Assembly (NCBI GenBank): GCA_963556695.1
Contig: CAUWAG010000006.1
Span: forward strand, 3,162,001 to 3,226,000
Length of the DNA: 64,000 bases
DNA from: Anthostomella pinea
Taxonomy: Eukaryota; Ascomycota; Sordariomycetes; Xylariales; Xylariaceae
Direction of reading: 5' to 3'
Positions 30,618 to 42,119 of this stretch are shown piece by piece. The position numbers and the translations under genes were made by a program. Every line of letters begins with the position of its first letter. The first letter of the stretch is position 1. The notes below the pieces were generated by a model. It ran no database searches, was not told the DNA's origin, and saw only the letters and a program-made list of their open reading frames with translations.

Positions 30618-33145
30618 TTAAACAGCAATAGGAGTCAACTTCCCAACGAGCTTCAGATCCCTACTACTAAAACCAGCACTCAGCGAGAAGTCGCCGGCCG
30701 GGATGAGCCACTGCTGCGACACGACGTCCCAGTAGCTCAGGTCGCGGCGCATCAGCGCAAAGGCGACCGTCTGCGTCTCGCCCGCGGCGAGGGGCACCTT
30801 CTCGAAGCCGCGGAGCTGGCGGGGCGGCGTGCCGGAGGGGGTCGTGGCCGAGGGGAAGCCGACGTAGAGCTGCGGGACGGCGGCGCCGTCGCGGTCGCCC
30901 GTGTTGGACACGGAGACGGTGACGTTGTAGAGGACCTCCCAGAGCGCGGGGTTGCCGCCCGGTGCGATGGGCAGGTCCTCGGGCTCGGACGTGATGTTGT
31001 TGTTGTTGGCGCCCGCGACGCACTCGGTGGCCAGGTCGCTCATGTTGAAGGTGGTGTACGAGAGGCCGTAGCCGAACTCGTAGCGCACCGAGATGTTGTG
31101 CGCGTCGAAGTAGCGGTAGTCGATCTCGAGCTTCTCGGTGAACCAGCTCTGCCAGTCGTACTGGCCGGTCGTGTTGACGGCGGTGGTGGGGGGCGCGTTG
31201 TAGTCGCTGCCGTTGAAGGCGATGGTGTAGGGCAGCTTGGCCGAGGGGTTGACCTTGCCGTATAGGACGTCGACGATGGCGTTGCCGGATTCCTCACCGG
31301 GGTAGTGGGCGGCCAGGATGGCCGTCACGTTTTCGTGGTCAGCCCAGGGCAGGGTGTTGATGCCGGATGAGTGAGTGACGACAACGGTGTTGGTGCAGTA
31401 CGCGGCAACGGAGGCGACAACCTCGTCCCCATCCCAGTCGGTTGAGAGGTGCTGGCGGTCTGCGCCTTCTTCTGCCCAAGTCTTGAGGAAGACGAGGCAG
31501 ACGTCGGGCATCTCGGGGTTCCAAAGGTCGGTCATGTTGGACGTCGCAATCAAGGTGTTGTTCAACCACTGCTGGACGTAAGAGCCGTCTTCCTGCGCAC
31601 GAGCCTTGACGGCTTCAAGCGGGGTGACGAGATAGGTGAGTCGGCCGGTCCCCGACCCACCACCGACTGCCAGAGTGCCATATTCGAAGTCCACTTGGTT
31701 GAGGTAGCCCTGAGTATCCACGCTAGCATCGTTACCAAAGACGGCAATGGACTTGGGCGACTTGAGCGGCAGAGTGCCGTTCTCGTTCTTGAGCAGAATG
31801 GTGGCGGCGGCGCCGTGCTTGCGGATGAGTTCTCCGTGGTCTCCGCGGACATCACGGCTGCGTTGTCCTGTTAGGTTAAACTCCCTCATCCAGGTGCTGC
31901 GAGGCGAGAAGGTGTTGAGGTCGGCGCATGAAGGATCAACGGACGGATAGTCCTTGTCTTGGCCAAGGTAATAGTATGGAGTCATAATCCTCATGATCAT
32001 GTCGTCGATTCTGGAGACATCAACGGTGCCGTTGCTGACCGCCATCGTGACGTTCTTACCAAAGAAGGAGCCGGCTTGGGGACTTTGTCCATACTCACCG
32101 ATGCCGCCGGGCATGTCCATGTCAAGACCGCCCTCGATCGAAGCGACACCAGAGTGAGTGCCACCCCAGTCAGACTGGACGTAGCCCTGGAAGCCCAACT
32201 CGGTCTTGAGCAAGCCATTCAGAGTCTTGGAGTTCTCGCAGGAGTAGGATCCGTTCAATCGGTTGTACGAGCACATGACGCTGGAGACCTTGGCGTAGGC
32301 GGCATTGGCGAAGGGCCAAAGGTACAGCTCGTGCATGGTACGGTCGTCGATGTTGGATGATACGGACTCTTGGATCACATCGGTGAGTGTGCCGCTCTCG
32401 TTGTATATCGGGTTCCGCTGAGTCTCCTGTTCGTAACCGACGAAGTGCTTGGCTGTGGCTTGGACCCCAGCGTCCTGGATGCCGTTGATGGTGTGCTCCA
32501 TCGCCAACCCCGTCAGATACGGGTCGGAACTGAAGCCTTCCCAGTTGCGGCCAGAGTAGGCCGATCGACCCAGGGGGCCAGCGACTGGTCCAAGCATGAT
32601 GTTGGCGCCCTTTGCGCGGAACTCCTCTCCCATAGCCTTCCCCCTCTCGTATAGCATTGTTCGGTCCCAGGTGCTCGCTGCTGAAACTCCAGCTTCAAAG
32701 ACGGAGGCGTAGTCAGCTTGACGAATGGCGAGAGGACCGTCTTGGAGGCAAAGGCCCTTGAAGCCAAGCCGCGGGATGGCGACAATGTTACCGGTACAGG
32801 GACCGGGCTGTCCTGTGACCATATCTGACTTCTCTTCCAAAGTCAGCTCGGCCACAAAAGCCTTGGCCTTCTCTAAAGCCTCTTGGAAGCCACCAGCACC
32901 GGTGGCGTTTGCTATTTTGAAATGTCAGCAAGATGATATCTGACGGTGACGGGATGAGATGCTGGTCGGCACTTACGTGAAGGGTACACGGTTGGAGAGT
33001 GACCATACGGTCCCAGGATAGTGGTGTTTAATGGCTGGACATAGCTGAAAGCATCGGCAGAGCGTGCGCCTCCGCTGAATGCCTGGGCATTGGCCAAGGG
33101 TGTGAGTAAGAAACTCGACAGCAACAGAGACAGAGCTGAAGCCAT
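30618..33145 (-). CDS. secreted GH3 beta-glucosidase
   Basis: Exon 1 33145-32977 and exon 2 32911-30618 give 820 aa. Signal peptide MASALSLLLSSFLLTPLANA. The GH3 N-terminal barrel shows LTLEEKSDMVTG, CLQDGPLAIR, GPVAGPLGRSAYSGRNWEGF, KHFVGYEQETQR and the nucleophile in GYVQSDWGGTHSG (Asp near residue 304). The C-terminal alpha/beta sandwich has WAEEGADRQHLSTDWDGDE, which would supply the acid/base, and a fibronectin-III-like end FEKVPLAAGETQTV. Many NxT/S sites. Members release glucose from cello-oligosaccharides and other beta-glucosides outside the cell. A TATA box lies 72-79 bases upstream of the ATG. The large frames opposite and upstream are shadows. Confidence 0.95.
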
Positions 33146-33216
33146 GGTGATCGATGATGGATGGATGGAGCGTGGAGGGCTTCAGAGACTCCAGATGGGG
33201 GCGATCACCAGGCGAC

Positions 33217-33224
33217 TTTATATA
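33217..33224 (-). promoter_or_regulatory. TATA box of the GH3 gene
   Basis: TATATAAA read on the minus strand, 72-79 bases before the start codon, the expected distance for a short-leader fungal gene. Confidence 0.6.
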
Positions 33225-35853
33225 CATTGGCCTTTGGCTACGCACGCCGCCGGCCCCGAGAGCCCAAGGCCAACGCGGTAAACACGGTAAATCCCAGCCA
33301 CTGAAGTGCGGAGGTTCGTGACAGAATATTCTATGGGGAGCAACCAGGCTCGTGGTGCGTCCCTCCCCCACCGCTTCCCCCAGCTCCCGTTGGGGCCGGG
33401 AAGGCGATGGAGACGTCGTCATTACTGCTGCCCCACGTGAAGTCGACCGGCCGGCCGGCACATGGACTGATTCGGCGGCGAGGCGGTCTGCAAGGCAGAT
33501 GGTGCTATGTAGGTAGCAAGACCACGTTCTGCAGGGTTGAGAATGGGCCGAGGAGGCTATTGAGCCATCAATACCCCAAGACCCAGCACGCCCCGGACGA
33601 CCCATAGTCCTTGTGGGGTGTAGACCGTGTAGCGAAATTGTCGGGGTGCGGGGACGGTCATGACAGAAGGCTCCGGCAATATCCATATCCATATTGTCTA
33701 GGTACCATTGATGACCAAGTACTGATTGATGGTGGAGTGATCTGGTACACAGGCTAAGCATGCTATTTTGCCAGTTGGGCCCCTCAATCTCCAACTGCTA
33801 CCGCGTCGGCAGCGTGTCAGCAGCAGCTTCTGGCCTGTGCAATTCCATGTGAAGTGTCAGAGGAGCGCGTGGTTTCAAGTAAGTGTCGTCCAGAATGCGG
33901 GATGAGTGAAGCCGAGCTGCCGAGGTGGGGGAGGTTTGGGAGGGTTGGAGTTGGAGTTGGAGTTGGACGAGAGATTTCTCTGTGTGATGATCAGGAATTG
34001 GAGTTGCGACCCAGCTGCCCAGCTGCCCAGCTGCCCAGCCATGTGCCAGCGTGCCAGCCCCCCGCACGCCTCCAACCTGTCTCTCCGCTCCATTCCAGGC
34101 GGACCCCATGCCGACCTCATGCCGACCCCATACCTTCTCCATACCTTCTCCATACCTTCTCCATCAAATGCCTCTCGTGACCTTTCTACCGCCGCCCCGG
34201 TAATCCGGACAGGCACCTGGGCAGCAGGACGTCAAAGAATTCGGAATGGCCCCATCCAAGCTGCAAGACTGGTCAGAGTGACGCTGTGATTAGCTTCTTC
34301 CGGTTACCAGTCCCGAGTTTCTGGGCCCGGTGTTTCCCCAAAGAGAGAAAATGGGGCAAAACCTAATGGGACCCTCTCCCCACGATCTCCACCCGGCACC
34401 CAGCAATCGGCCCTTTAAGCACCCCGGACTGCCCGGCACCCCGCAACGGCATCAGAGTCATAAGATCGTGGCCTCGCGTTCGGACTGACTAGGTAACATT
34501 GGCCCAGTGTCGTGTTATGATATTTCCTCTGCTGATTTGGATCGTCGCCATCATCACCCAAGAGCCGAATCGCCTCGTCGGAGTCAACCCTAGGCCGAGC
34601 TGGCGGGGGCTGGAAAGGCAGCACCAATGATAACCGTTACCTTCAAGCCCGCCCGCCCGTTCCGAGTTCGGACTTCGCGCGACCTGATTATATGGCGAGT
34701 CGGCGACCGCGTATCGCGGCCATTATTACCAGCGAAAAGCGGGCAGGGTCATCTAGGGTAATTTCGAAGAATCACAACAGAAACTTGACCCGGGCTAGGA
34801 CACACCGAGCTATCTACCCAACTGTTGTCATACCGACAGAGACTGCCAAGTGGACTGCTCGTGTTGCCTTGTGACTGGACGAAATGGCTGCGGTCTTTTC
34901 TAAAGATTTCGATGGGTTGGGAGACGCAGTTGCCGCGCGGGAGCAACTCGATGGCTTCTGGACTAGAAGCACACGCGAGACTTCCAAGTTGTTGCCGCTG
35001 CAATCCCCATTCGACAGTCTGTAGCAACTAGCACACCACTGGTTCGTCATAAGGCTATTCGATTTGAGTAGGTATGGTGGTCAAGTCAACCTGATGGGTC
35101 ACCCTGTGGGGTACCTAGTGGCCGTAGTAGGTCGCTTTCACGATTATTCAAGGGGGAAGGTAGTTATCCCCGTTCACTATCTCTGTTTTCTCTCCCTAAT
35201 AGACCACTTTGGAACACGGCCAACTCACAGGGCAGCTTGCTTGGAACCGGGTAACCCAGCTGGCCGAATCAATGCACTCTGGTCGGCGACCACCTATAGA
35301 GCGGGTTCTAGCACGACGGCACTGGGTTCTTTGAAAGGGGTGTCTCTCCAGTGGGAACTCTGAATCAAAGGACGCACAGGTCTGGGCTCAAGCGAATTAC
35401 TATCACTATGATTGATGAATGTCAGATTATGATGTGAAACAAGCCATTCGAGATTTAGTCAAGTACATAACATCTCAGTAAACCCGCACTGACGAAGAAC
35501 TCCAGAATCGTGGCATGCTGACGCATCACTTTCATCTCCGAGCAGCTCTTGTCTGACATCCCACGTGCATCACTCTCGAGATGAACCCCTTAGTTTGATT
35601 GCAGTTGGGTGCCGTCGGGCCTTTGACACACTCGCTCCATTTCGACCAAGTCCCCTAGATACACGATGATCAGTGCGTCTGGGGTTCCGCCCATGGAGAA
35701 CTCAATGCAAGCATCCTCCTAGCACGAAGATATTGTGGCGCGGTCTCAAAACTGGTCTGGCAGCTTCCCATAACTATGGACCGGAACACGGAAGCCGATT
35801 GACTACCGGCCTCCTGGATCTGACCAAGCCTACTCCGAGCTCAACTGCGATTC
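33225..35853. other. gene-free stretch of 2.6 kb with minisatellites
   Basis: A long minus frame (32973-33794) overlaps the GH3 first exon and promoter and has no domain; I treat it as spurious. Three small tandem arrays lie at 33944-34165. The remainder (34.2-35.85 kb) shows only short frames. Confidence 0.5.
33944..34165. repeat. cluster of three short tandem arrays
   Basis: (GTTGGA)4 at 33944-33967, CCAGCTGC x3.6 at 34011-34039, and the 11-mer ATACCTTCTCC x3 at 34131-34163, preceded by a CATGCCGACC doublet. Confidence 0.85.
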
Positions 35854-36267
35854 CTACGCCGCCAGAAAGGCCTCGACCGCCGCCGCCATCTTCTGCAATC
35901 TCTGCTCACGCAGCGCCAAAGGTTCCGTCGTCAGCGTCAGCTTCTTCGCCACTATTTTGCCGGTGCCCTCACTCTGCCTCTGTGTGTCGTTGGGCGGATG
36001 CAAGAGGCTGCAGTTCGGCAACGACTTCTTGGCGCACCGCTCGCACGGCACCCCGTAGCAGTCGGCCACGCATCTGATGTGCGCGCCGCGGCAGGCTGAG
36101 CAGCTCTTGACCTTTCGCTTTCCGCTTTGCCGGTTCCTGGTTCGCTTGGCGGCGCCGGTGGGCTGCTTCCGGGGGGTCTGGCTCGCGAGCTCGCGGCTGG
36201 AGTGGGAGGGGAGGCTTTTCTTCTTTGGAGCATTGATTGGGCAGAAGGAGCGCTCTTGTGTGACCAT
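35854..36267 (-). CDS. short Zn2Cys6 zinc-cluster protein, 137 aa
   Basis: Starts MVTQERSFCPINAPKKK. A basic stretch RTRNRQSGKRKVK leads into CSACRGAHIRC, a linker and CERCAKKSLPNC: the C-x2-C-x6-C...C-x2-C-x7-C pattern of the fungal binuclear zinc cluster. A short charged tail LREQRLQKMAAAVEAF could be a small coiled coil. The usual fungal transcription-factor domain of several hundred residues is missing, so this would bind DNA without an obvious activation or ligand domain, or be a remnant of a longer gene. The frame extends upstream to 36456 but the added part looks like leader. A TATA-like TATATAA lies at 36429-36435 on minus. Confidence 0.7.
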   Translation of the reverse strand: MVTQERSFCPINAPKKKSLPSHSSRELASQTPRKQPTGAAKRTRNRQSGKRKVKSCSACRGAHIRCVADCYGVPCERCAKKSLPNCSLLHPPNDTQRQSEGTGKIVAKKLTLTTEPLALREQRLQKMAAAVEAFLAA

Positions 36268-37824
36268 GGTGGTGCGGTGGGTGGATGGGTGCGTCGTGAT
36301 CTCGCTTGGTGGTGGGATTGGTTCTCGTACACTTGGTTGATGGTGGACAACGCGGGCAAGTGTATTGGCCAAGCGGGTGTGCTGCGACAGGATAGCAACA
36401 TGTCGACTCCGTTCGTAGATCAGTGTTGTTATATACGAGGCAAATCCTGTAGACAAGGGCCTGACATTGAGTCTGAATGAGATGTAGGTGGGCTCTGCAT
36501 CAAAGACCGTTGAGACCTATGTAAAGCCGACAAGGCGCTATTTCATACATCGTGCAGGTTGCAGGAGCAGCCAGAGGTGCATCTACGAACTCTTTGAATT
36601 TCGTCTCAATGGATACAGGTGAAAGGAGCCTTGTGTGTGGAAAAGGGGTTCGTATCTTTGGGATACCCTCATCTCAATACATACAAGAAGTTAGTCGAAA
36701 GAATAGTTGTAAAGCCAGGAGAGACATCGCGTAGAAGGATACGGATGCTTTGTTGGTGTCATATGATACGATAGCCGTAATCTGACGATAATATGACCTC
36801 TTTAATGTCTGGGACCAGAAGGTGATGAACGACCAGCATCCCAGGAGAGCTGATCCCCCAAGAAAGGAGTGTGAGCAGATGATGATGTGCATCATCAGCT
36901 TCTTGAATTTTGACTGATATGACTAATAAGGGTTTCCGTCGGCATTCGTATTTCCTATTCTCGGGGATGATTCAGTTCCAGAATGGGAGCAAGTACTTGC
37001 AATGGGTCATTGAGGTCTTCTGCTGGGACAGGAGACAGGGCTTGGCCAAGGCCGAGTCGTCTCTCTTTATTGACACGCAGGCATCAGCAATAGTTGAGCG
37101 GTATAAATCTGAACCTAGGTTCCATTCCTACCAGCGTTAGCGGGTGCTTTCGCTTTTGGCTTATCTACAGCACCGAGCATCTTGGGCTGGAGCACCTACC
37201 AGCGAATTGAACATTCACTGTTCCTGGAATACCTTCTTCGCGCGCGTGACCGGCGGCTTCGGCTCAACAACCTTGTGAAAACCAGTCCATTGAGAGGAAT
37301 AGGGGTCGAAGATACGGCCTGAGCTTCACGCTGTCGGGAGAACTGCAGCCTCCATAGCGAGTCTAGAATGAGGCAAATGATAGGTATGGAAGTTTTTCGT
37401 CTGCAATATCTCGGCGTTTAAATAAACTATTTTTAAAAGGGTGGAATGACAGCTGTGAAATATAATCAGAAATGGTAAAAGTGGACTCCGATATTATCCT
37501 GCGCAAGGAAGGTGCAATGCAACCTGGTATTCACCCCCTGTCACCTTCCAAGTTAATAACGCTGCCATCTTCGTCGGTCACGTGAGTCACATCAGTTCGG
37601 CGCTCTTGCCTGCCTATCAGCTTCAGGGTGTCACGAGATGCGTTGTGCGTGCATAATCTTGGCCTTCTTGTGGCCAGACTCTGCAGCCGACGCCCGGGCG
37701 CTGACCTGGCATCTCCAACGTCGCCCCTCATGCGCAGATGGCCAACCCTTCCCGCTCAAATGGTCACTGATCGCCACATCCCATAACCAACGTCCGAATC
37801 AAGGATCCGGTGACAGCTTTTCAG
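36268..37824. other. intergenic, no supported gene
   Basis: Only short frames. The right end must hold the missing first exon of the NLR gene; a CTTTTCAG acceptor lies at 37817-37824 but I could not fix the start. Confidence 0.45.
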
Positions 37825-40800
37825 GTCGCCGCGGCGGCGGCACAGTTCGGGCAGATGGCGGTCCAATTGGGCACGAGGCTGTACGACTACTCCAAAGACG
37901 TGGTCGGCTTCCCCGAGCCTCTAAAGGAAATCCAGCAACGGCTAAATCTGCTGAACACCTGCATGGACGACATAGGAGCCCGACTGAACCAGAGTCCAGC
38001 CGATCTTTCCGATGCTGGTCTGCGGGCTACGCAAGACTTCATCGCGAGCCTCCAAAGCCGGGCCAGCAAACTGGAGGCCATCTTGGACAGTTATCTCCAG
38101 AAGACCTCGGATGGCAATGCCGTTCGTCTAGCCAAGGCTTTCAGCAGCTTGGCGAAAGACGAAAGAATCGCGACTCTCGCTGACAACATGAGTCAGGATG
38201 TGGCCTACCTAACTTTGAGGCATGTCATCTGATCAACCCGCACTGAATCCAGCCATCCATTCAGTGGGAGAAAGTGGAATACCGTACCTCAGCGGCGAGT
38301 TTACGGTTTCATCTCCAGGCCAGAGATCCTTGCGCGGATGACTACATTATTTGAAGCGGAGTCTGACCTGATGCCGAAGACGGTCATTCTGCAAGGGATG
38401 GGTGGTCAAGGCAAGACTCAGCTAGTCTTGGAGTATTGCAGAACCTCAGCCAACAAGTACCAGGCTGTCTTTTGGGTGAACGCAGACTCCGAGACCACTG
38501 CTGCAAAGGACTTGTCTTGCCATTGCTGGCATTTCTGGGGCCCAACAGTCGACTGATACCAATGCCTCTGTCACGTATACACTGAACCTGTTGGCATCTT
38601 CTCCAGTCCCCTGGCTTGTTGTCTTTGACAACTACGACGATCCAACAGCCTACCAGTTACGCAAGTTCTTCCCCGCTTCTGGCATGAAGGGTCATATTCT
38701 CGTCACTACGCGGCATCCAGATGCCTCTCGCCTGGGGTCGATGATAGACGTCAAGGGGATGAAAGAATCTGAGGCATTGGATTTGCTGTTTGCACGATCT
38801 TGCGCGGAAAGGAACGACGAAGCCCTGGAACACGGCAAATGCATTGTCCACCGCCTTGGATATCTACCACTGGCAATCGACCAAGCAGGCTCGTACCTGA
38901 ACGAAAGGAGAGACATCCTTCCAATCGCAGACTTCATGGATCATTACGAGAACAGAGCCGAAGAGGTCCTTCGATCTATTCCTGACGCATGGGAATACGT
39001 TGGCCCAGACGAGGCAACCCGGTCAGCGTTCACAACCTGAAACCTATCGCTTGACTTACTTCGGAGGCATGGAGAAAATGGGTCACTGAAAGTCTCTATT
39101 CTTACATGTCTCGCCTTCTTTGCAACTGACGATATTTCCGAAGCCCTCTTCAGATCCTTGTTCGCTCGTACACATCAAAACGATGGCCATCAACCCCACA
39201 ACTGGACAGGATTGTTTGTAACACCAAATGGCACTTGGTCAACAGACTGTTTTGGGAGTCTAATGGCCGAATTCCGAAAATACTCGCTCATATCAAACCT
39301 GGAAAGAGGTACCGATGGACTCACATATCTATGTCTCCATCCTCTGGTGCGGGACTGGATTATGCACAGTCCAGCACAGGAACTCCAATGGCAGGCTTGG
39401 CTCGTTGCGTCAGATATCCTAGGCCATTTCCTCGCCGAGCGCCAAGTCGCACTCTTTGATGGAAGTGTGTTGGGGTTCCGCTTATCCGAACAAGAGGAAG
39501 ACGCTTGCACTGAACATGCATTCGAATGGTATGGTCAGTGGTCCAGGCATAAACGTCGCGTCGACTATACGCACCGTTCTCTCCAGGGTCACAAGCCCCT
39601 AAGGAGCGCGGAGCTCATGATCGGTATCTTCCTCTCCGACTTGAGGTTCTTTGACCATAGTGAGCGCATCTTCAAGTGGCTAGTAGATGCAGCCCGGGAA
39701 CGTTTGGATGATCTCGATCATTCACAGATAACAATAAGCTGCTTTGCGGGCTCATTTCTGACCAATCAGGTCATCCAGGATGCGGCCAAGACGGAAGCAG
39801 AGGCTGTGGATCTTGCGAGAGAGAACGTGAGGTTCTGGAAGAACGTCGCAGCCGACCAGGATCTGTCTGATGAGTGCGAACGGACACTCGCCAGGGTACT
39901 GGCCGAAGCCCCGGATGTACATGCCCGTAAAGAAGCTGAGTCACTTTGTAGGGGCTTGCTCCAGAGGACCGACGGCGCATACCTCCATACTGCTATTCTG
40001 ACTACACTATATCACATACTAGACTTCCAAGTCGGTGAGAGGCTGATCCCTCGAAAGGAGATGTTCAATATCATCTTGCAGATTTATAAAGTGTCTTCAG
40101 ATAGTGGAGGGGAATCCTTTCGCCACTCCGCTTGGTTTTGGGACCTCTGGAAGTGGATCATCAGCGACATGTATATGAAAGGATACACCGATGTGCCTTT
40201 CGGTTTGTCGCAAGAACAGGAGGGCCTCATCACAGGTACATTTGGAACACAATCCGAGCGTTACGCGAGACTCTTGTTACAACGTGCATTGCTCATACGA
40301 GACCTGGAGCAAGACTACACTGAGACAGAAAGCCTGCTACTGGCGGGTTTGAACAAACCTAGGCAAGATTCACTACTTCACTTCCGGTTCTTCCAGGATC
40401 TCGGAATTTTAAGGTATCTCCAGAGACGATATGTTTCTGCGGCTCGTATTGTGGAGATTTGCCTCAGTGATGTGGCCGGTTCGCCCGTCGTCAGTTCGCA
40501 TAGTATCATCTTCGAGCTGCTTGACTGGCTAAACGAAATATGCTGCTGCATTCCGGATACATATAACAGAAGGTTGGGTTATTGTCAGGCTCTGACTCGT
40601 CTTGCACAAAACCTTCCAGATTCTGATCCACAAAAGACCGGCCTTTTTCTGGAATGGTCGATGTGCTTGTCGGTGACACGAGCTATGCAGCCATATCCTA
40701 ACCACTCCGAAGTCTTGTATGCGGTTCAACGAGCAAATCTGGTCTTGGAATACCTCTGTTTTAAATCCACAACCTTTGATCGACAAGGTACGCCGGGCGC

Positions 40801-41148
40801 GCAAGCATCTTATAACGCCAAGACATTACTGGAGAGGCTGGCCGATGACTCCGATCTGAGTGAAGTTATGGGGATACTTAGCAAGGGTGTTAGCGATTTC
40901 AGAGGATATACTGTTTTGTTGCTCAGGGTCCGACTCTCATTACGTCTCACGGATCCCGATCTGGACGCCTGTATCGCCTGGCGTGTCAAGCGGGTAGAGC
41001 ATTTACGGCTGTGGATGCTTTTGACCTCAATTTTCCTCACGTGTTCTTGTTGGAATACGCACGACTCATCGAAGACATACTCAACTTCATAAAACCAATA
41101 CCGGGAGCGTTGCCACGGAAGGACTCACCTGGTGGGCTGGTCAAGTGA
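37825..41148 (+). pseudogene. STAND/NLR (NB-ARC) gene, decayed
   Basis: N-terminal helical domain VAAAAAQFGQMAVQLGTRLY...EIQQRLNLLNTCMDDI resembles fungal STAND N-termini. After a likely intron (38224-38292) comes the NB-ARC part: FISRPEILARMTTL, P-loop LQGMGGQGKTQL, Walker B WLVVFDNYDDP, LVTTRHPDAS and RLGYLPLAIDQAGSYL. A long helical-repeat C-terminus (39158-41092) follows without clear TPR consensus. Defects: a frameshift near 38510-38530 inside NB-ARC, an in-frame TGA at 39038-39040 where tryptophan is expected (TT-stop-NLSLDLL), and a frame change near 40965 into LACQAGRAFTAVDAFDLNFP ending at 41148. Intact relatives are intracellular sensors in non-self recognition and programmed cell death. 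Confidence 0.85.
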
Positions 41149-42119
41149 GAGCGAGGCTTGGTATACATGCACAAGACTGGCTACAGGGGACGCTTCTCGA
41201 CTTCCCGTCTTTGATACCGTATTTCCCGGATGACGATCACTGGAAACCTGAGATTGAACAAGTACCTCACGAACAGACCCAGGCAGAAGCACTTGCCAAG
41301 CGACAAAGGGATTCAGGAACCGACCCAGGCAGAAGCACTTGCCAGCGACGAAGAGCTTCGGGAGGATCGACAATCATCTTTGTCGAAGTTCAAATCATCG
41401 ATCAAGTCGAAACTGAGGTCTTCGCGATTGATGTCACAGAGGAGCAAAGAGAAGCAGTCAAGTCAAGAGGAATTGAAGTAGGAGGGACACGGATCCAAGT
41501 GTGTTTATATGCGTCAGGATGTTTATTCCTTGTGAGGTGTTTCCGTTCACTTGAGGGCATCTTCTGTATATGGACCTTGTTTCTTTGATTTCAATTTCTT
41601 CATGGGACACACACTGCGCCTTGGGCTGCACGGATTTCCTTGGGCGGCCGATATTAGCGAGGAATCCTCATGGTGGGATTGGCTCAGCAAGTCCACATTC
41701 GATGTTTGACTTCGTATGGTTGGTTTAGAGTTTCTTCTTGGGAGCCGCATTCTTCGCGGGGACTGCCGCCGGACTAATGGTGCTGGATCGCGTTTGACTC
41801 GCAGCACGGAGTTTCCCAGAGTAATGGAACTTCGGAATTGAATGACTTCATGATGAGTATTTTGAGTATGAGCACTGTGGCCTCAACACAGTTTCACCGT
41901 CCTCAATCCATCGAGTGGTAGGTACATGTAACGTAGGTAGGTAGGTATGCACGCTCTACATCATCACTTCCTAGCCCCGCATGGGCTTGCACAACATTGT
42001 GTCATGGACTACCCAAACATGCCTCCCCTTTAATTCCCAAGTCCGGCTCCGACGCAGAGCTGATACTCATTTCAGGTGATTCATCACAATCGTTTTCCCT
42101 TGTCGAAGTATAGCACGAG
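41149..42119. other. intergenic with short direct repeat
   Basis: No gene supported. A minus-strand end SHSIPKFHYSGKLRAAS...KNAAPKKKL-stop near 41730-41840 looks like a basic C-terminal tail but has no body. Confidence 0.4.
41276..41353. repeat. 46-bp-spaced direct duplication
   Basis: GACCCAGGCAGAAGCACTTG occurs at 41276 and 41322, extending to about 32 bases with one indel. Confidence 0.85.

Noticed and set aside
32973..33794. 273-aa minus frame upstream of the GH3 gene
   Set aside because: Runs through the GH3 promoter and first exon in another frame; no domain or codon bias.
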